A stretch of 64,000 nucleotides of DNA from Roseiarcus sp963820775 (lineage in GTDB: Bacteria > Pseudomonadota > Alphaproteobacteria > Rhizobiales > Beijerinckiaceae), in the NCBI GenBank assembly GCA_963820775.1, contig CAWGBF010000001.1, positions 310,001 to 374,000 of the forward strand, read 5' to 3'. Positions 1-8,643 of this stretch are shown here, piece by piece (position 1 is the stretch's first letter; every line of letters begins with the position of its first letter). Made by a program: the position numbers and the translations under genes. Under the pieces are notes generated by a model. The model was given only the letters and a program-made list of their open reading frames with translations, was not told the DNA's origin and made no database searches.

Positions 1-1085
1 AAATTGAGCAGCGCCCCCACAAGCGTCGCCACCGCAATCGCCAGATAGAAGGCCGGCGCCCGGCGCGCGCGCTCGGCGAGCCCGATCCGCCAGCCGAGCG
101 TCTCGCCAAGAGCATAGGCCGCGCTCCCGGCCAAAACCGGGACCGCGAGCAGTCCCGTGCCGACGATGCCGAGCGCGAAGACCACGAACGCCAGATCGCC
201 CGCAATGGGCTTGAGAGCCTTGGCGGCGTCCGCGGAGGTCTCGATGTTGGTCACGCCATGCGCGTGCAGCGTCGCCGCGGTCGTCAGCACGATGAAAAGC
301 GCGACGATATTGGATGCGCCCATGCCGACCATGGTGTCGAGCCGTATGCGGGCAAGCTGCCGCGGCGCCTGGCTTGGCGTCTCGAGGAGCGGCTCCGCCG
401 CCGGATCGTCCCTCTCATCCTCCGCCTCCTGAGAGGCCTGCCAGAAGAAAAGATAGGGACTGATCGTCGTGCCGAAGACTGCGACAACGATAGAGAAATA
501 GGCCGCCGTCCATTCGATATGCGGAACGACGAGATGGTAGGCGACGGTTCCCCATGGCGCGCCAACGACGAACACTGTGGCGACATAAGCCAAGAGCGAG
601 AGCGTGAGCCAGCGCAGCACGGAGACATAGCGCGCGTAGCGCATGAACACTTCCAGAAGCACGGTGAGAAAAGCAAACGCCGCTACATAGAGCCATTGCG
701 GTCCAGGCAGGACGAGTTGCAGCGCCGCGCCCATCGCGCCAAGGTCGGCCCCGATGTTGATGACATTGGCGAGCACCAGCAGGCCGACCAGCGCATGGAG
801 CAGAGATCGAGGATAGTAGCGTCGCATATTGGCGGCGATGCCCTTGCCCGTCACCCGCCCGATCTCGGCGCTGATCATTTGGATCGCGCACATCAGCGGA
901 TAGGTGAGAAGGAGGGTCCAGGAGAGGGCGAAGCCGAAGGCCGCGCCGGCCTGGGCGTATGTGGCGATGCCGCTCGGGTCGTCGTCCGAAGCCCCGGTTA
1001 TAAGCCCCGGGCCGAAAACGTCGGCAAGCTTCGGCCGGTCAGACCGCTTGATTTGACCAGCGTCGGGAAAGTCTGTGATCGCCAA
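1..1085 (-). CDS. NRAMP-family divalent metal transporter (3' end outside window)
   Basis: This is an integral membrane protein that probably moves Mn2+, Fe2+ or a related divalent cation across the inner membrane. The readable N-terminal 361 residues have a short cytoplasmic leader, then the segment GPGLITGASDDDPSGIATYA, the NRAMP first-helix metal-binding region in its DPSG form rather than the classical DPGN. About nine hydrophobic segments follow. The best start is TTG at 1083-1085, which has GGAG about 12 bases upstream; no ATG fits. The gene runs off the left edge, so the C-terminus is not seen. It lies downstream of the hydrolase on the same strand, with a small hairpin between them. 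The DPSG form occurs in transporters annotated simply as divalent metal or Mg/Mn carriers, so the substrate is inferred. Confidence 0.85.
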   Translation of the reverse strand, partial: MAITDFPDAGQIKRSDRPKLADVFGPGLITGASDDDPSGIATYAQAGAAFGFALSWTLLLTYPLMCAIQMISAEIGRVTGKGIAANMRRYYPRSLLHALVGLLVLANVINIGADLGAMGAALQLVLPGPQWLYVAAFAFLTVLLEVFMRYARYVSVLRWLTLSLLAYVATVFVVGAPWGTVAYHLVVPHIEWTAAYFSIVVAVFGTTISPYLFFWQASQEAEDERDDPAAEPLLETPSQAPRQLARIRLDTMVGMGASNIVALFIVLTTAATLHAHGVTNIETSADAAKALKPIAGDLAFVVFALGIVGTGLLAVPVLAGSAAYALGETLGWRIGLAERARRAPAFYLAIAVATLVGALLN

Positions 1086-1111
1086 GGTGGGCCCCCGCTC
1101 CGCGCCTGAAT

Positions 1112-1129
1112 AACGGGCGATAGCCCGTT
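1112..1129 (-). terminator. short hairpin between hydrolase and NRAMP genes
   Basis: A perfect 7-bp stem (AACGGGC/GCCCGTT) with a GATA loop lies just after the hydrolase stop codon. On the minus strand it is followed by ATT only, so the T-tract is poor. It may weaken transcription into the NRAMP gene. Confidence 0.35.
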
Positions 1130-1136
1130 TCGTTCC

Positions 1137-2042
1137 TTAAGGATTTGCCATCTTTCGCGCGTCGATGACCGCCTGCGCCCATTCCTCCGGCCGCTCCTGC
1201 GGCAGGTTATGCCCGGCGCCTCTAAATATACGATGCTCATGGGGACCGGTGAATTTCTTCGCGTGATCGGACGTCCCGGTGTTTACGCCGTCGGCATCGC
1301 CGTCGATGGTGATCGCCGGAACGGCGATGCGCGGCTGAGCCGCGAGTCCCATTTCAATCTCATCATACCGAGGATCGCCGGCGCTGGGCGCGAGCCCGTA
1401 ACGATGCCGATAGGAATGGATGACGACGTCGACGAAATCAGGGTTATCGAACGCCTTCGCCGTACGCTCGAAGGTCGCGTCGTCAAACGCCCAGTTCGGC
1501 GACCACATGCGCCACAAGAGGCGCGCGATCTCTCTCCGGTTCTTCGTCAACCCGCGCCGCCCCCGCTCGCTGTGGAAATAGTACTGATACCAGAACGCCG
1601 CCTCCTCCGACGGGCTCGCCGGCTCCATCGCATGCGCGATGCTCTGGATGTTGTACGAATTGCCGGAGACGAGGGCGATGACGCGCTGAGGCAAAAGAGC
1701 GGCGACGATGCAAGCGGCGCGCCCGCCCCAATCATACCCGCCGAGAACCGCGCGCTCGATCTTGAGCGCGTCCATCAGCCCCAGAAGGTCGGCGCCAAGA
1801 GCCGCCTGCTCACCGGAGCGCGGCGTCTGGGCGTTAAGGAACCGCGTTGGCCCGTAGCCGCGCAGATAAGGCACGATGATCCGCGCCCCGGCTTCGGCCA
1901 GCATCGGCGCCGCGTCCGAATAGGCATGCGCGTCATACGGGAAACCGTGGCCGAGAATGCACGGCCAGCCCGAGGCAGGCCCGCCCTCTTCGTACGCAAT
2001 GTCGAGGGGGCCGGCTTTGATCGTACGAAGGGTCGCGGGCAT
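1137..2042 (-). CDS. alpha/beta-fold hydrolase, epoxide hydrolase-like
   Basis: A 301-residue cytoplasmic alpha/beta hydrolase. The oxyanion region is GHGFPYD (31-37), and the nucleophile elbow is GGYDWGG, placing an aspartate (D104) rather than serine as nucleophile. That is the arrangement of epoxide hydrolases and haloalkane dehalogenases. The likely acid is in DGDAD (248-252) and the base is H278 in GAGHNLPQE. The elbow GYDWGG is closest to epoxide hydrolases, but no substrate can be assigned from sequence. It is followed on the same strand by the metal transporter and preceded by rnhB, with a 175-base gap to rnhB holding nothing recognised. ATG start at 2042. Confidence 0.8.
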   Translation of the reverse strand: MPATLRTIKAGPLDIAYEEGGPASGWPCILGHGFPYDAHAYSDAAPMLAEAGARIIVPYLRGYGPTRFLNAQTPRSGEQAALGADLLGLMDALKIERAVLGGYDWGGRAACIVAALLPQRVIALVSGNSYNIQSIAHAMEPASPSEEAAFWYQYYFHSERGRRGLTKNRREIARLLWRMWSPNWAFDDATFERTAKAFDNPDFVDVVIHSYRHRYGLAPSAGDPRYDEIEMGLAAQPRIAVPAITIDGDADGVNTGTSDHAKKFTGPHEHRIFRGAGHNLPQERPEEWAQAVIDARKMANP

Positions 2043-2217
2043 GTCGGCTTATCCTCTATCAAATGTCGAGCGCGTCCTTACGTGCGGCGGACCGCCGCTC
2101 CGAGTCCTTGAACCGCCTTGTGGGAAAGTTCCAAACAACAGCTGTGGGGATAAGCGAAACGCCGAACCGGTTCCCGGCCGTCTCAAGCATGTACTGTTCT
2201 GCGGAGAGGCAGAATCT

Positions 2218-3090
2218 TCACAAGCCCGGAACGGAGCCAGGTTGCGCTGGCTCTTGCGCCATCTCCAAGACGGCCTGCGCATTCGGCCATGGCGGGAGCG
2301 GCGGCAGACCGAGGACGGTGCGGACTGGCGCGAAAGAGCGGCGATGAACAGGCGAGGCGCCGAGCCGTTCAAGAGCGGCCAAATGCTCGCGGACGGGATA
2401 ACCCTTGTGCTTCGAAAAGCCGTACCCGGGATATTTCGCATCCAGCTTGCACATGAGGGCGTCGCGAGCCGTCTTGGCCAGGATCGAGGCGGCGGCGATG
2501 GTCAAACTTTTGCCGTCGCCGTTCACGATGGCCTGCTGAGGCGTCGTCAGTTCCTTGAGGCGGCGCGCGTCGAGCAGGATATGCTGCGGGGCGGGGAAAA
2601 GCCCTTCGACGGCCCGGCGCATGGCCAAAAGGCCAGCCCAGTAGATATTGACGCGGTCGATCTCCTCGACCTCAGCGAAGGCGACCGACCACGCCACAGC
2701 GCGCCCCTTGATCTCGACTGCGAGCTTGTCCCGAGTTCCCGCATCGAGCTTCTTCGAATTGTCGACTCCCGGAATCCGCGCCCCTGGCTCGAATATGACC
2801 GCGGCGGCCGCCACCGGCCCCGCGAGCGGACTCATCCCGGCTTCATCGACGCCGGCGACGTGCAGCACGCCGGCGGCCCAAAGCGCGTTCTCGAATTGCA
2901 GCAGCTTGCGCAATCGCTGCCCCTCCGAGCGGTTTTCGGCGCGCCGCCGCGCGATGGCGTCCAGAATTGTCTTTGCGCCCGGGCGCGGATCCGCCCTCAA
3001 TGCGGCTTCTGTCTCCGCATCGAGCCTGCGGGCCGTGATGACGTAATCGCGACGGATCTGAGCAAGCATGAGGCGTGTCACGGGCGACAA
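2218..3090 (-). CDS. rnhB: ribonuclease HII
   Basis: Cleaves the RNA strand of RNA/DNA hybrids and removes single ribonucleotides from DNA. It has 290 residues, of which the first ~75 are an N-terminal extension (DPRPGAK... onward), like the long form known from Bacillus; the catalytic domain starts at GVDEAG (80-85). The four acidic residues are D82, E83, D174 (in LLDARR) and D210 (in ASILAKTARD). The usual DEAGRGPL motif reads DEAGMSPL, an M-S substitution next to the catalytic pair. The gene is divergent from ilvB, with a 309-base intergenic region holding the ilv control signals. Confidence 0.93.
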   Translation of the reverse strand: MSPVTRLMLAQIRRDYVITARRLDAETEAALRADPRPGAKTILDAIARRRAENRSEGQRLRKLLQFENALWAAGVLHVAGVDEAGMSPLAGPVAAAAVIFEPGARIPGVDNSKKLDAGTRDKLAVEIKGRAVAWSVAFAEVEEIDRVNIYWAGLLAMRRAVEGLFPAPQHILLDARRLKELTTPQQAIVNGDGKSLTIAAASILAKTARDALMCKLDAKYPGYGFSKHKGYPVREHLAALERLGASPVHRRSFAPVRTVLGLPPLPPWPNAQAVLEMAQEPAQPGSVPGL

Positions 3091-3191
3091 TCTAGCCCGG
3101 ATTGCGTCGGAAACAATCGGGAAACCGAGTGGTCGGCGCTCAACGCAAAGCTTGGCCGGCTTCGGCGACGAAATGTCGTGATCCGGCGGCC

Positions 3192-3220
3192 TTGACGCCG
3201 CCGCCCGGTTTCTCTAGTGT
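3192..3220 (+). promoter_or_regulatory. sigma70-type promoter of the ilv operon
   Basis: TTGACG (3192-3197), a 17-base spacer and TAGTGT (3215-3220) form a good match to a housekeeping promoter. Transcription should begin near 3227, about 24 bases before the leader peptide start and 170 bases before ilvB. Confidence 0.6.
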
Positions 3221-3250
3221 TGCGGCGCTTTTGAATTCGGGCGACACGAC

Positions 3251-3298
3251 GTGGCGAAGCTTATTGTACCTTTGGCGCTGGAGGGCGGGCAGACCTAG
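3251..3298 (+). CDS. ilv leader peptide (attenuator peptide)
   Basis: A GTG-initiated 15-residue reading frame, MAKLIVPLALEGGQT, ends in TAG at 3296-3298. Six of its residues are Leu, Ile or Val, the end products of the pathway encoded by the next gene, which is the hallmark of an attenuation leader. It lies between the promoter and a terminator hairpin. The ribosome-binding site is weak (GGGCGA about 8 bases upstream). The frame was found by eye; it is too short for ordinary gene calling. The regulatory role is inferred from the layout. Confidence 0.6.
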   Translation: MAKLIVPLALEGGQT

Positions 3299-3351
3299 GA
3301 TCTGCACCCGTTCACTGGCGCTTACCCGAAGGCCCTCTGAGGGCCTTTTTT
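3281..3351 (+). promoter_or_regulatory. transcription attenuator of the ilv operon
   Basis: The terminator is AAGGCCC (3329-3335), a TCTGA loop, GGGCCTT (3341-3347) and a T run to 3351. The left arm overlaps GCCCTC (3332-3337), which is complementary to GAGGGC (3281-3286) at the end of the leader peptide, giving an alternative antiterminator pairing. A ribosome stalled on the Leu-Ile-Val codons (3260-3268) would leave 3281-3286 free and favour antitermination. A ribosome reaching the stop codon would cover it and let the terminator form. A further hairpin, GCAGA/TCTGC (3289-3305), may act as pause stem. Confidence 0.65.
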
Positions 3352-3399
3352 GTTGCCTCGGATTCCTGATCGACGAGAAAAAGGCGGAGAGTTGCGATT

Positions 3400-5172
3400 A
3401 TGGCCAAGCAAATGACTGGCGCGGAAATGGTCGTCGAGGCCCTGAAGGACCAGGGCGTCGAGATGGTCTTTGGCTATCCGGGCGGCGCGGTGCTTCCGAT
3501 CTACGACGCCATCTTCCACCAGAATAAGCTTCGCCACATCCTCGTCCGCCATGAGCAGGGGGCGGCCCACGCTGCTGAAGGTTACGCGCGCTCGACCGGC
3601 AAGGTCGGAGTCCTCCTGGTCACCTCAGGACCTGGCGCGACCAACGCCATCACCGGGCTCACCGATGCGCTCATGGACTCGATCCCTCTGGTCTGCATCA
3701 CCGGCCAGGTGCCGACCCATCTGATCGGCTCCGACGCCTTCCAGGAATGCGATACGACCGGCATCACCCGCAGCTGCACAAAGCACAATTATCTCGTGCG
3801 CCGCGTCGACGATCTGCCGCGCATCCTGCACGAGGCCTTCTATATTGCTTCGCACGGCCGGCCCGGTCCGGTGGTCGTCGACATTCCCAAGGACGTGCAA
3901 TTCGCCACCGGCGCCTACACGTTCCAGAAGAACGTCTCGCACAAGACCTATCAGCCGCAGCTCAAAGGGGATCTGGAGCGCGTTCGGCACGCAGTCGAGA
4001 TGATGGCGGCGGCGAAGAAGCCTGTTTTCTACACCGGCGGCGGCGTCATCAATTCCGGCCACCACGCGTCCGCCCTGCTGCGCGAACTCGTCCGAGCGAC
4101 CGGGTTTCCGATCACGTCGACGCTGATGGGGCTTGGCGCCTATCCCGCCTCCGACAGGCGATGGCTCGGGATGCTCGGCATGCACGGTTCCTTCGAAGCC
4201 AACAACGCCATGCATGATTGCGATCTGATGATCTGCGTCGGCGCGCGCTTCGACGATCGCATCACTGGCCGCCTTGACGCCTTCTCGCCGAAGTCGAGGA
4301 AGATCCACATCGACATCGATCCGTCCTCGATCAACAAGAATGTCAAGGTCGATCTCGGCATCGTCGGCGACTGCGCGCATGTGCTGGAGGACATGGTGCG
4401 GCTGTGGCGGGCGGATCCGCACCAAACCGAGCCTGCGGCGCTTGCCAAATGGTGGGACGCGATCGACGGCTGGCGGGCGCGCAACTCGTTCGGCTTCCGC
4501 AATTCCGAGAAGATCATCAAGCCGCAGCACGCAGTGAAGAGACTTTACCAGCTGACCAAGGGACGCGACGTCTACATCACGACCGAGGTCGGCCAGCACC
4601 AGATGTGGGCCGCGCAGCATTTTGCCTTCGAGGAGCCGAACCGCTGGATGACCTCGGGCGGCCTCGGAACCATGGGCTATGGGTTCCCGGCGGCGATCGG
4701 GGCGCAGCTTGCACATCCGAAGTCGCTGGTCATCGACATCGCCGGGGAAGCCTCGATCCTCATGAACATGCAGGAGATGTCGACGGCGGTTCAGTATCGC
4801 CTGCCGGTCAAGATCTTCATTCTCAACAATCAGTACATGGGCATGGTGCGCCAATGGCAGGAGCTTCTGCACGGCGGGCGCTATTCGGAGAGCTACACCG
4901 ATTCGCTACCCGATTTCGTCAAGCTGGCCGACGCCTATGGCGCGCATGGGATTCGCTGTGCGGATCCAGGGAAGCTCGATGCGGCGATCATGGAGATGAT
5001 CGAAACGCCCGGGCCCGTCATCTTCGACTGCCTCGTCGATCAGAAAGAGAATTGCTTCCCGATGATCCCGTCGGGCAAGGCGCATAACGAAATGATCCTG
5101 GCCGAGCTTGAGGACGACGCGGGCGTCGAGATGGAAAACATCATCGACGAGAAGGGCAAGATGTTGGTCTGA
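3400..5172 (+). CDS. ilvB: acetolactate synthase, large (catalytic) subunit
   Basis: Joins two pyruvates to 2-acetolactate, or pyruvate and 2-oxobutyrate to acetohydroxybutyrate, the first common step of Val/Leu/Ile synthesis. The 590 residues carry the N-terminal TPP-binding domain with GYPGGAVLPIYD (25-36) and catalytic E52 in RHEQGAAHAAEG, a central FAD-type domain, and a C-terminal TPP domain. The metal-binding motif reads IAGEASILMN (447-456), with Glu where many homologues have Asp; N456 is kept. Expression is probably set by the attenuator upstream. The small subunit ilvH lies 1.3 kb downstream, separated by a repeat and a dehydratase gene. Confidence 0.96.
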   Translation: MAKQMTGAEMVVEALKDQGVEMVFGYPGGAVLPIYDAIFHQNKLRHILVRHEQGAAHAAEGYARSTGKVGVLLVTSGPGATNAITGLTDALMDSIPLVCITGQVPTHLIGSDAFQECDTTGITRSCTKHNYLVRRVDDLPRILHEAFYIASHGRPGPVVVDIPKDVQFATGAYTFQKNVSHKTYQPQLKGDLERVRHAVEMMAAAKKPVFYTGGGVINSGHHASALLRELVRATGFPITSTLMGLGAYPASDRRWLGMLGMHGSFEANNAMHDCDLMICVGARFDDRITGRLDAFSPKSRKIHIDIDPSSINKNVKVDLGIVGDCAHVLEDMVRLWRADPHQTEPAALAKWWDAIDGWRARNSFGFRNSEKIIKPQHAVKRLYQLTKGRDVYITTEVGQHQMWAAQHFAFEEPNRWMTSGGLGTMGYGFPAAIGAQLAHPKSLVIDIAGEASILMNMQEMSTAVQYRLPVKIFILNNQYMGMVRQWQELLHGGRYSESYTDSLPDFVKLADAYGAHGIRCADPGKLDAAIMEMIETPGPVIFDCLVDQKENCFPMIPSGKAHNEMILAELEDDAGVEMENIIDEKGKMLV

Positions 5173-5223
5173 GGCTGAGGTCGAGCGGCGTGACCGGCGC
5201 TAACTTCCTGGCGCCTGCCCGGG

Positions 5224-5398
5224 CGTCATGGCCGGGCTTGTCCCGGCCATCTACGCCGCTCGTCTCGCCGAAAGCCAGACGCTGACATGCGATGCGTGAT
5301 CGTCCGGCAACCCCACGGTGAGGATCGCGGGCGCCTGAACTGGGAGAGGTTATTGCCGCATGACCACGTGGATGGGCGGGACAAGCCCGGCCATGACG
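5224..5398. repeat. palindromic intergenic repeat (CGTCATGGCCGGG type)
   Basis: Inverted arms at 5224-5251 and 5371-5398 begin and end with CGTCATGGCCGGGCTTGTCC and its near-perfect complement, enclosing 119 bases. The left arm is itself a hairpin (GGCCGGG/CCCGGCC). This matches a kind of palindromic element scattered through Rhizobiales genomes. It lies between ilvB and the dehydratase gene and could affect co-transcription. Confidence 0.7.
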
Positions 5399-5420
5399 CC
5401 GTCAAGCCGGTCGGGGAGTT

Positions 5421-6401
5421 ATGTCGATGTTCAGTCTGCATGAGATGCGTCGGGCGCACGAAGTCGTGCTTCAAGCCTTGCGTCCGACGCCAGCGCTGAA
5501 CTGGCCGCTTCTCGACGAGCGGCTCGGCGCCGAGGCGGTCGTCAAACACGAGAATCATCTGCCGACGGGCGCCTTCAAGGTGCGCGGCGGCCTCACTTAT
5601 GTTGATGCGCTGATCAAGCGCGAGCCGGCGACGCGCGGAATCATTTCCGCCACCCGCGGCAATCACGGCCAGAGCCTCGCCTTCGCCGGTAAGCGCGCTG
5701 GCCTGAGAGTGACGATCCTCGCGCCGCACGGCAATTCGACCGAGAAAAACGCCGCCATGCGCGCGCTCGGCGCGGACCTCATCGAATTCGGGCGCGACTT
5801 TCAGGCGGCGCGTGAGGAGGCGATGCGGCTCGCGAGCTCGCGCGGCCTGCATATGGTTCCATCCTTCCACCGCGATCTGGCGCTTGGCGTCGGAACTTAT
5901 GCGCTCGAGCTTCTTAGCGAACGCTCGGACCTCGACGTGCTTTATGTTCCGATCGGCCAAGGCTCGGGAATTTGCGGTTGCATTGCGGCGCGCGACGCTC
6001 TCGGCCTCAAGACGGAGATCGTCGGCGTGCAGTCGACAGAAGCGCCAGCTTACGCGCTCTCCTTCGCCGCCGGCCATGTCGTGCCGACCAACAGCGCCGA
6101 CACCCTCGCCGACGGCATGGCGACGCGCGTTCCGGACGAAGAGGCGCTGGCGCTGATCAGGAAGGGCGCGGCCCGGATCACGCGGGTCAGCGATGACGAA
6201 ATCGCCGCGGCTGTCCGAGCCTATTGGACCGACACGCACAACCTCGCCGAGGGCGCGGGCGCGGCGCCGCTCGCCGCGGCGATGAAGGAGCGATCGCGTC
6301 TCGGGGGGCGCAAGGTCGGGCTCGTGCTGTCGGGAGGCAACATCGACTTCGATCTCTTCCAGCGATGGGTCCTGGCCGCGCCGAGCGCCGTGGCCGCCTG
6401 A
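5421..6401 (+). CDS. threonine/serine dehydratase-like PLP enzyme
   Basis: A 326-residue fold-type II PLP enzyme. The PLP lysine is K53 in NHLPTGAFKVRGG, and TRGNHGQS (78-85) is the substrate/phosphate loop. It lacks the C-terminal ACT-like regulatory domain of biosynthetic IlvA, so it resembles the short catabolic-type dehydratases. The position between ilvB and ilvH suggests it supplies 2-oxobutyrate from threonine for isoleucine synthesis, but that is inference; serine or hydroxy-amino acid substrates are also possible. The ATG at 5421 has GGGGAG immediately upstream, right after the palindromic repeat. Confidence 0.8.
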   Translation: MSMFSLHEMRRAHEVVLQALRPTPALNWPLLDERLGAEAVVKHENHLPTGAFKVRGGLTYVDALIKREPATRGIISATRGNHGQSLAFAGKRAGLRVTILAPHGNSTEKNAAMRALGADLIEFGRDFQAAREEAMRLASSRGLHMVPSFHRDLALGVGTYALELLSERSDLDVLYVPIGQGSGICGCIAARDALGLKTEIVGVQSTEAPAYALSFAAGHVVPTNSADTLADGMATRVPDEEALALIRKGAARITRVSDDEIAAAVRAYWTDTHNLAEGAGAAPLAAAMKERSRLGGRKVGLVLSGGNIDFDLFQRWVLAAPSAVAA

Positions 6402-6446
6402 CGGAAAAGACATCCCGCCGTCCCCAGGGCCGGCGCAAACAAGGAC

Positions 6447-7013
6447 ATGACGCCTATGAGCAAGACCTCGATCCTCCAGCCGCTGTCGCCGTACACTTCC
6501 TCTACAGCGAAGCACAATATCGAGACCCACACGCTTTCGGTGCTGGTCGACAACGAGCCCGGCGTGCTCGCGCGCGTCGTCGGCATGTTCTCGGGGCGCG
6601 GCTATAACATCGAGAGCCTGACGGTCGCCGAGGTGGCGCACGAGACGCATCTCTCGCGCATCACCATCGTCACCTCCGGCACGCCGGAGATCATCGAGCA
6701 GATCCGCCATCAAACCGAGCGGCTGGTTCCGGTTCATGCGGTGACCGACCTGACCCTGACCGTGCGCGCGATCGAGCGGGAGCTGGCGATGATCAAGGTT
6801 AGAGGCAAGGGCGAGAATCGGGTCGAGGCGATGCGCCTCGCCGACGCCTTCCGCGCCAAGGTGATCGACGCGACCACCGAGAGCTTCATCTTTGAACTGA
6901 CCGGCGCGCCGCGCAAGATCGACGATTTCGTCGAGCTCATGCGGCCGATCGGTCTGGTTGAAGTCTCGCGCACCGGCGTCGCCGCGATCTCGCGCGGGCC
7001 GGAGCCGATCTAG
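6447..7013 (+). CDS. ilvH: acetolactate synthase, small (regulatory) subunit
   Basis: Binds IlvB, raises its activity and confers valine feedback inhibition. The 188 residues contain an N-terminal ACT domain (about 26-100; TLSVLVDNEPGVLARVVGMF) and a C-terminal ALS small-subunit domain (about 110-185). The first ~25 residues are a poorly conserved tail. It follows the dehydratase gene by 45 bases and probably shares its transcript. After it, 7014-7258 holds no gene or clear signal. Confidence 0.95.
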   Translation: MTPMSKTSILQPLSPYTSSTAKHNIETHTLSVLVDNEPGVLARVVGMFSGRGYNIESLTVAEVAHETHLSRITIVTSGTPEIIEQIRHQTERLVPVHAVTDLTLTVRAIERELAMIKVRGKGENRVEAMRLADAFRAKVIDATTESFIFELTGAPRKIDDFVELMRPIGLVEVSRTGVAAISRGPEPI

Positions 7014-7258
7014 CTGGCCTCGCAAAGCGCGCGCTCTTCGCAACCCATGCCGAGCTGCTCTGCAGCCCTGACGGGGGAACGGACAAGGCCGGCGCCATGG
7101 ACGGGGGTCCGCAGCCTCGCCGGCCATGCCGGCGCCGCGTCCCATGGCCGCGTCCGTTTCGTGATCCCCCTCGCCGGCGATGACGAAAAGCGCTTTCCCT
7201 GCTGCGCGCAATGAAGGCCGTCCTATAACCCAACCTTCGTCATCCTCAGGAAACATGA

Positions 7259-7954
7259 ATGACCGAATATCCTTTTGCCGCCCAGGATCTTGAAGCGCTC
7301 AAAGCCTGGGATACGCCAACGATCTGCAACGGGCTCGAGATCGTCTTGCCGGAGAGGCGCGCCACAGGTTTCACCGTCGAGCCGGTGGTCGTGGTCGACA
7401 GGAAGCTGGCGCCGATTGTCGGTCTCGCGCGCACCGGCATGATCCGGGCCAAGGAGCCGCCGCGCGGGCCCATCCCTCCGCGCGAAGACTGGTACGACTA
7501 TGTCGCCGCGGGTCCCATGCCGACGATCGCAGTCATTCAGGACGTGGATGACCGGCCGGGCTTCGGCGCCTTTTGGGGCGAGGTGCAGACGACCGTGCAC
7601 GCCGCCCTCGGCGTCAAGGGCTGCGTGACCAACGGCTCGTTTCGCGACGTCGACATGCTCGCCCCCGGCTTCCAGATCGTCGGCGGCCGGATCGGGCCAA
7701 GCCACGCGCATGTGCACATGACGCAAATGAAATGCGACGTAACCATCTTCGGCATGCTTGCGCGCCATGACGACGTCATTCACGCCGACGTGCATGGCGC
7801 CGTCGTCATCCCGGCGGAGGCCGTGCGCGCTCTGCCCAAGGCGATCGACCTCCTGACCCGGCGCGAGAAGGTGATCCTCGATCGGGCGCGCGCTGCCGGC
7901 TTCACGAGCCGCGACATGCGCGAGGCGCTCAGCCAATCTCGCGAAATCCACTGA
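7259..7954 (+). CDS. RraA-family protein (aldolase/RraA fold)
   Basis: A 231-residue member of the RraA/4-hydroxy-4-methyl-2-oxoglutarate aldolase superfamily. The signature GAFWGEVQTTVHAALGVKG is followed by CVTNGSFRD, in which R129 and D130 are the substrate- and metal-binding pair of the aldolases. Family members are either metal-dependent retro-aldolases/decarboxylases or regulators of RNase E; the intact Arg-Asp pair favours an enzyme. The start at 7259 has AGGAAA seven bases upstream. It is followed after 56 bases by the truncated 2-hydroxyacid dehydrogenase, and the two may once have formed a hydroxy/oxo-acid catabolic operon. Confidence 0.8.
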   Translation: MTEYPFAAQDLEALKAWDTPTICNGLEIVLPERRATGFTVEPVVVVDRKLAPIVGLARTGMIRAKEPPRGPIPPREDWYDYVAAGPMPTIAVIQDVDDRPGFGAFWGEVQTTVHAALGVKGCVTNGSFRDVDMLAPGFQIVGGRIGPSHAHVHMTQMKCDVTIFGMLARHDDVIHADVHGAVVIPAEAVRALPKAIDLLTRREKVILDRARAAGFTSRDMREALSQSREIH

Positions 7955-8010
7955 TCGAATCCAGTCGCAGGTCGCGCGGCCCATAGGCCCTTTCCGGCGA
8001 GGCGGGGAGC

Positions 8011-8640
8011 ATGAACAATTCAGTCGCGAAAGTCGGCCTCAGCGCCGACCTCTTCAATTCGCAAGGCGAGCCCATGTTCGCCGCGGCGGCGCTCGCCCTG
8101 TTGCCTGAAGCGGAGCTCCCCTGGGCGATCGTGCCCACACAGCAAGGACGCCTGTCCCCCTCGGCATTCACGGACTACGAGGCGCTGATGATTGGCGGCG
8201 CCCGCGTCTCGGAGGCGGAGCTGGCCGGCGACAGCGGCAAGCTGCGCCTCATCGCTCGCAACGGCGTGGGCTACGATGCGGTCGACACGCAGGCGCTCTC
8301 GGGCCGTGGAGTTCTTCTCACCAACACGCCTCTCGCCGTGAGAAACCCCGTGGCCACCACCGCGGTCGCCTTCATTCTGGCCTTGAGCTTGCGCCTTCCG
8401 GTCAAATCGCGACTGGCGCGTGAGGGCCGATGGAGCGAACGCGCGGATCATCCTGGCGTCGGACTGCCGGGGCGCACTCTGGGCATTATTGGGCTCGGCG
8501 GAATTGGACGGGAGCTGGTCCGTCTGATGCAGCCCTACGGAATGAAAATTGTGACCGCCGACCCTCACATCGACAAGGAAACCGCAGCGCAGGCGGGCGC
8601 TCAGCTCACCGAACTCGACGATCTCCTCGAGCGTTCGGAT
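8011..8640 (+). pseudogene. D-2-hydroxyacid dehydrogenase, 3' end lost to IS insertion
   Basis: The first 210 residues match D-isomer-specific NAD-dependent 2-hydroxyacid dehydrogenases: N-terminal substrate domain, then the Rossmann segment LGIIGLGGIGRELV. Similarity stops abruptly after LDDLLERSD at 8640, where insertion-sequence material begins, and the frame ends 13 codons later. The expected remaining ~100 residues, with the catalytic Arg, Glu and His, are not found downstream of the transposase. The gene is therefore truncated, and the insertion was accompanied by a deletion. A functional product is unlikely. Confidence 0.8.
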
Positions 8641-8643
8641 TGG

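Noticed and set aside
258..1109. 283-codon plus-strand frame at the left end
   Set aside because: Complementary to the NRAMP transporter, whose membrane segments and DPSG motif are clear.
5226..7256. Long open frame (676 codons) on the minus strand opposite the dehydratase and ilvH genes
   Set aside because: It is Arg/Asp/His-rich low-similarity sequence, complementary to well-supported genes; GC-rich third positions create such frames.
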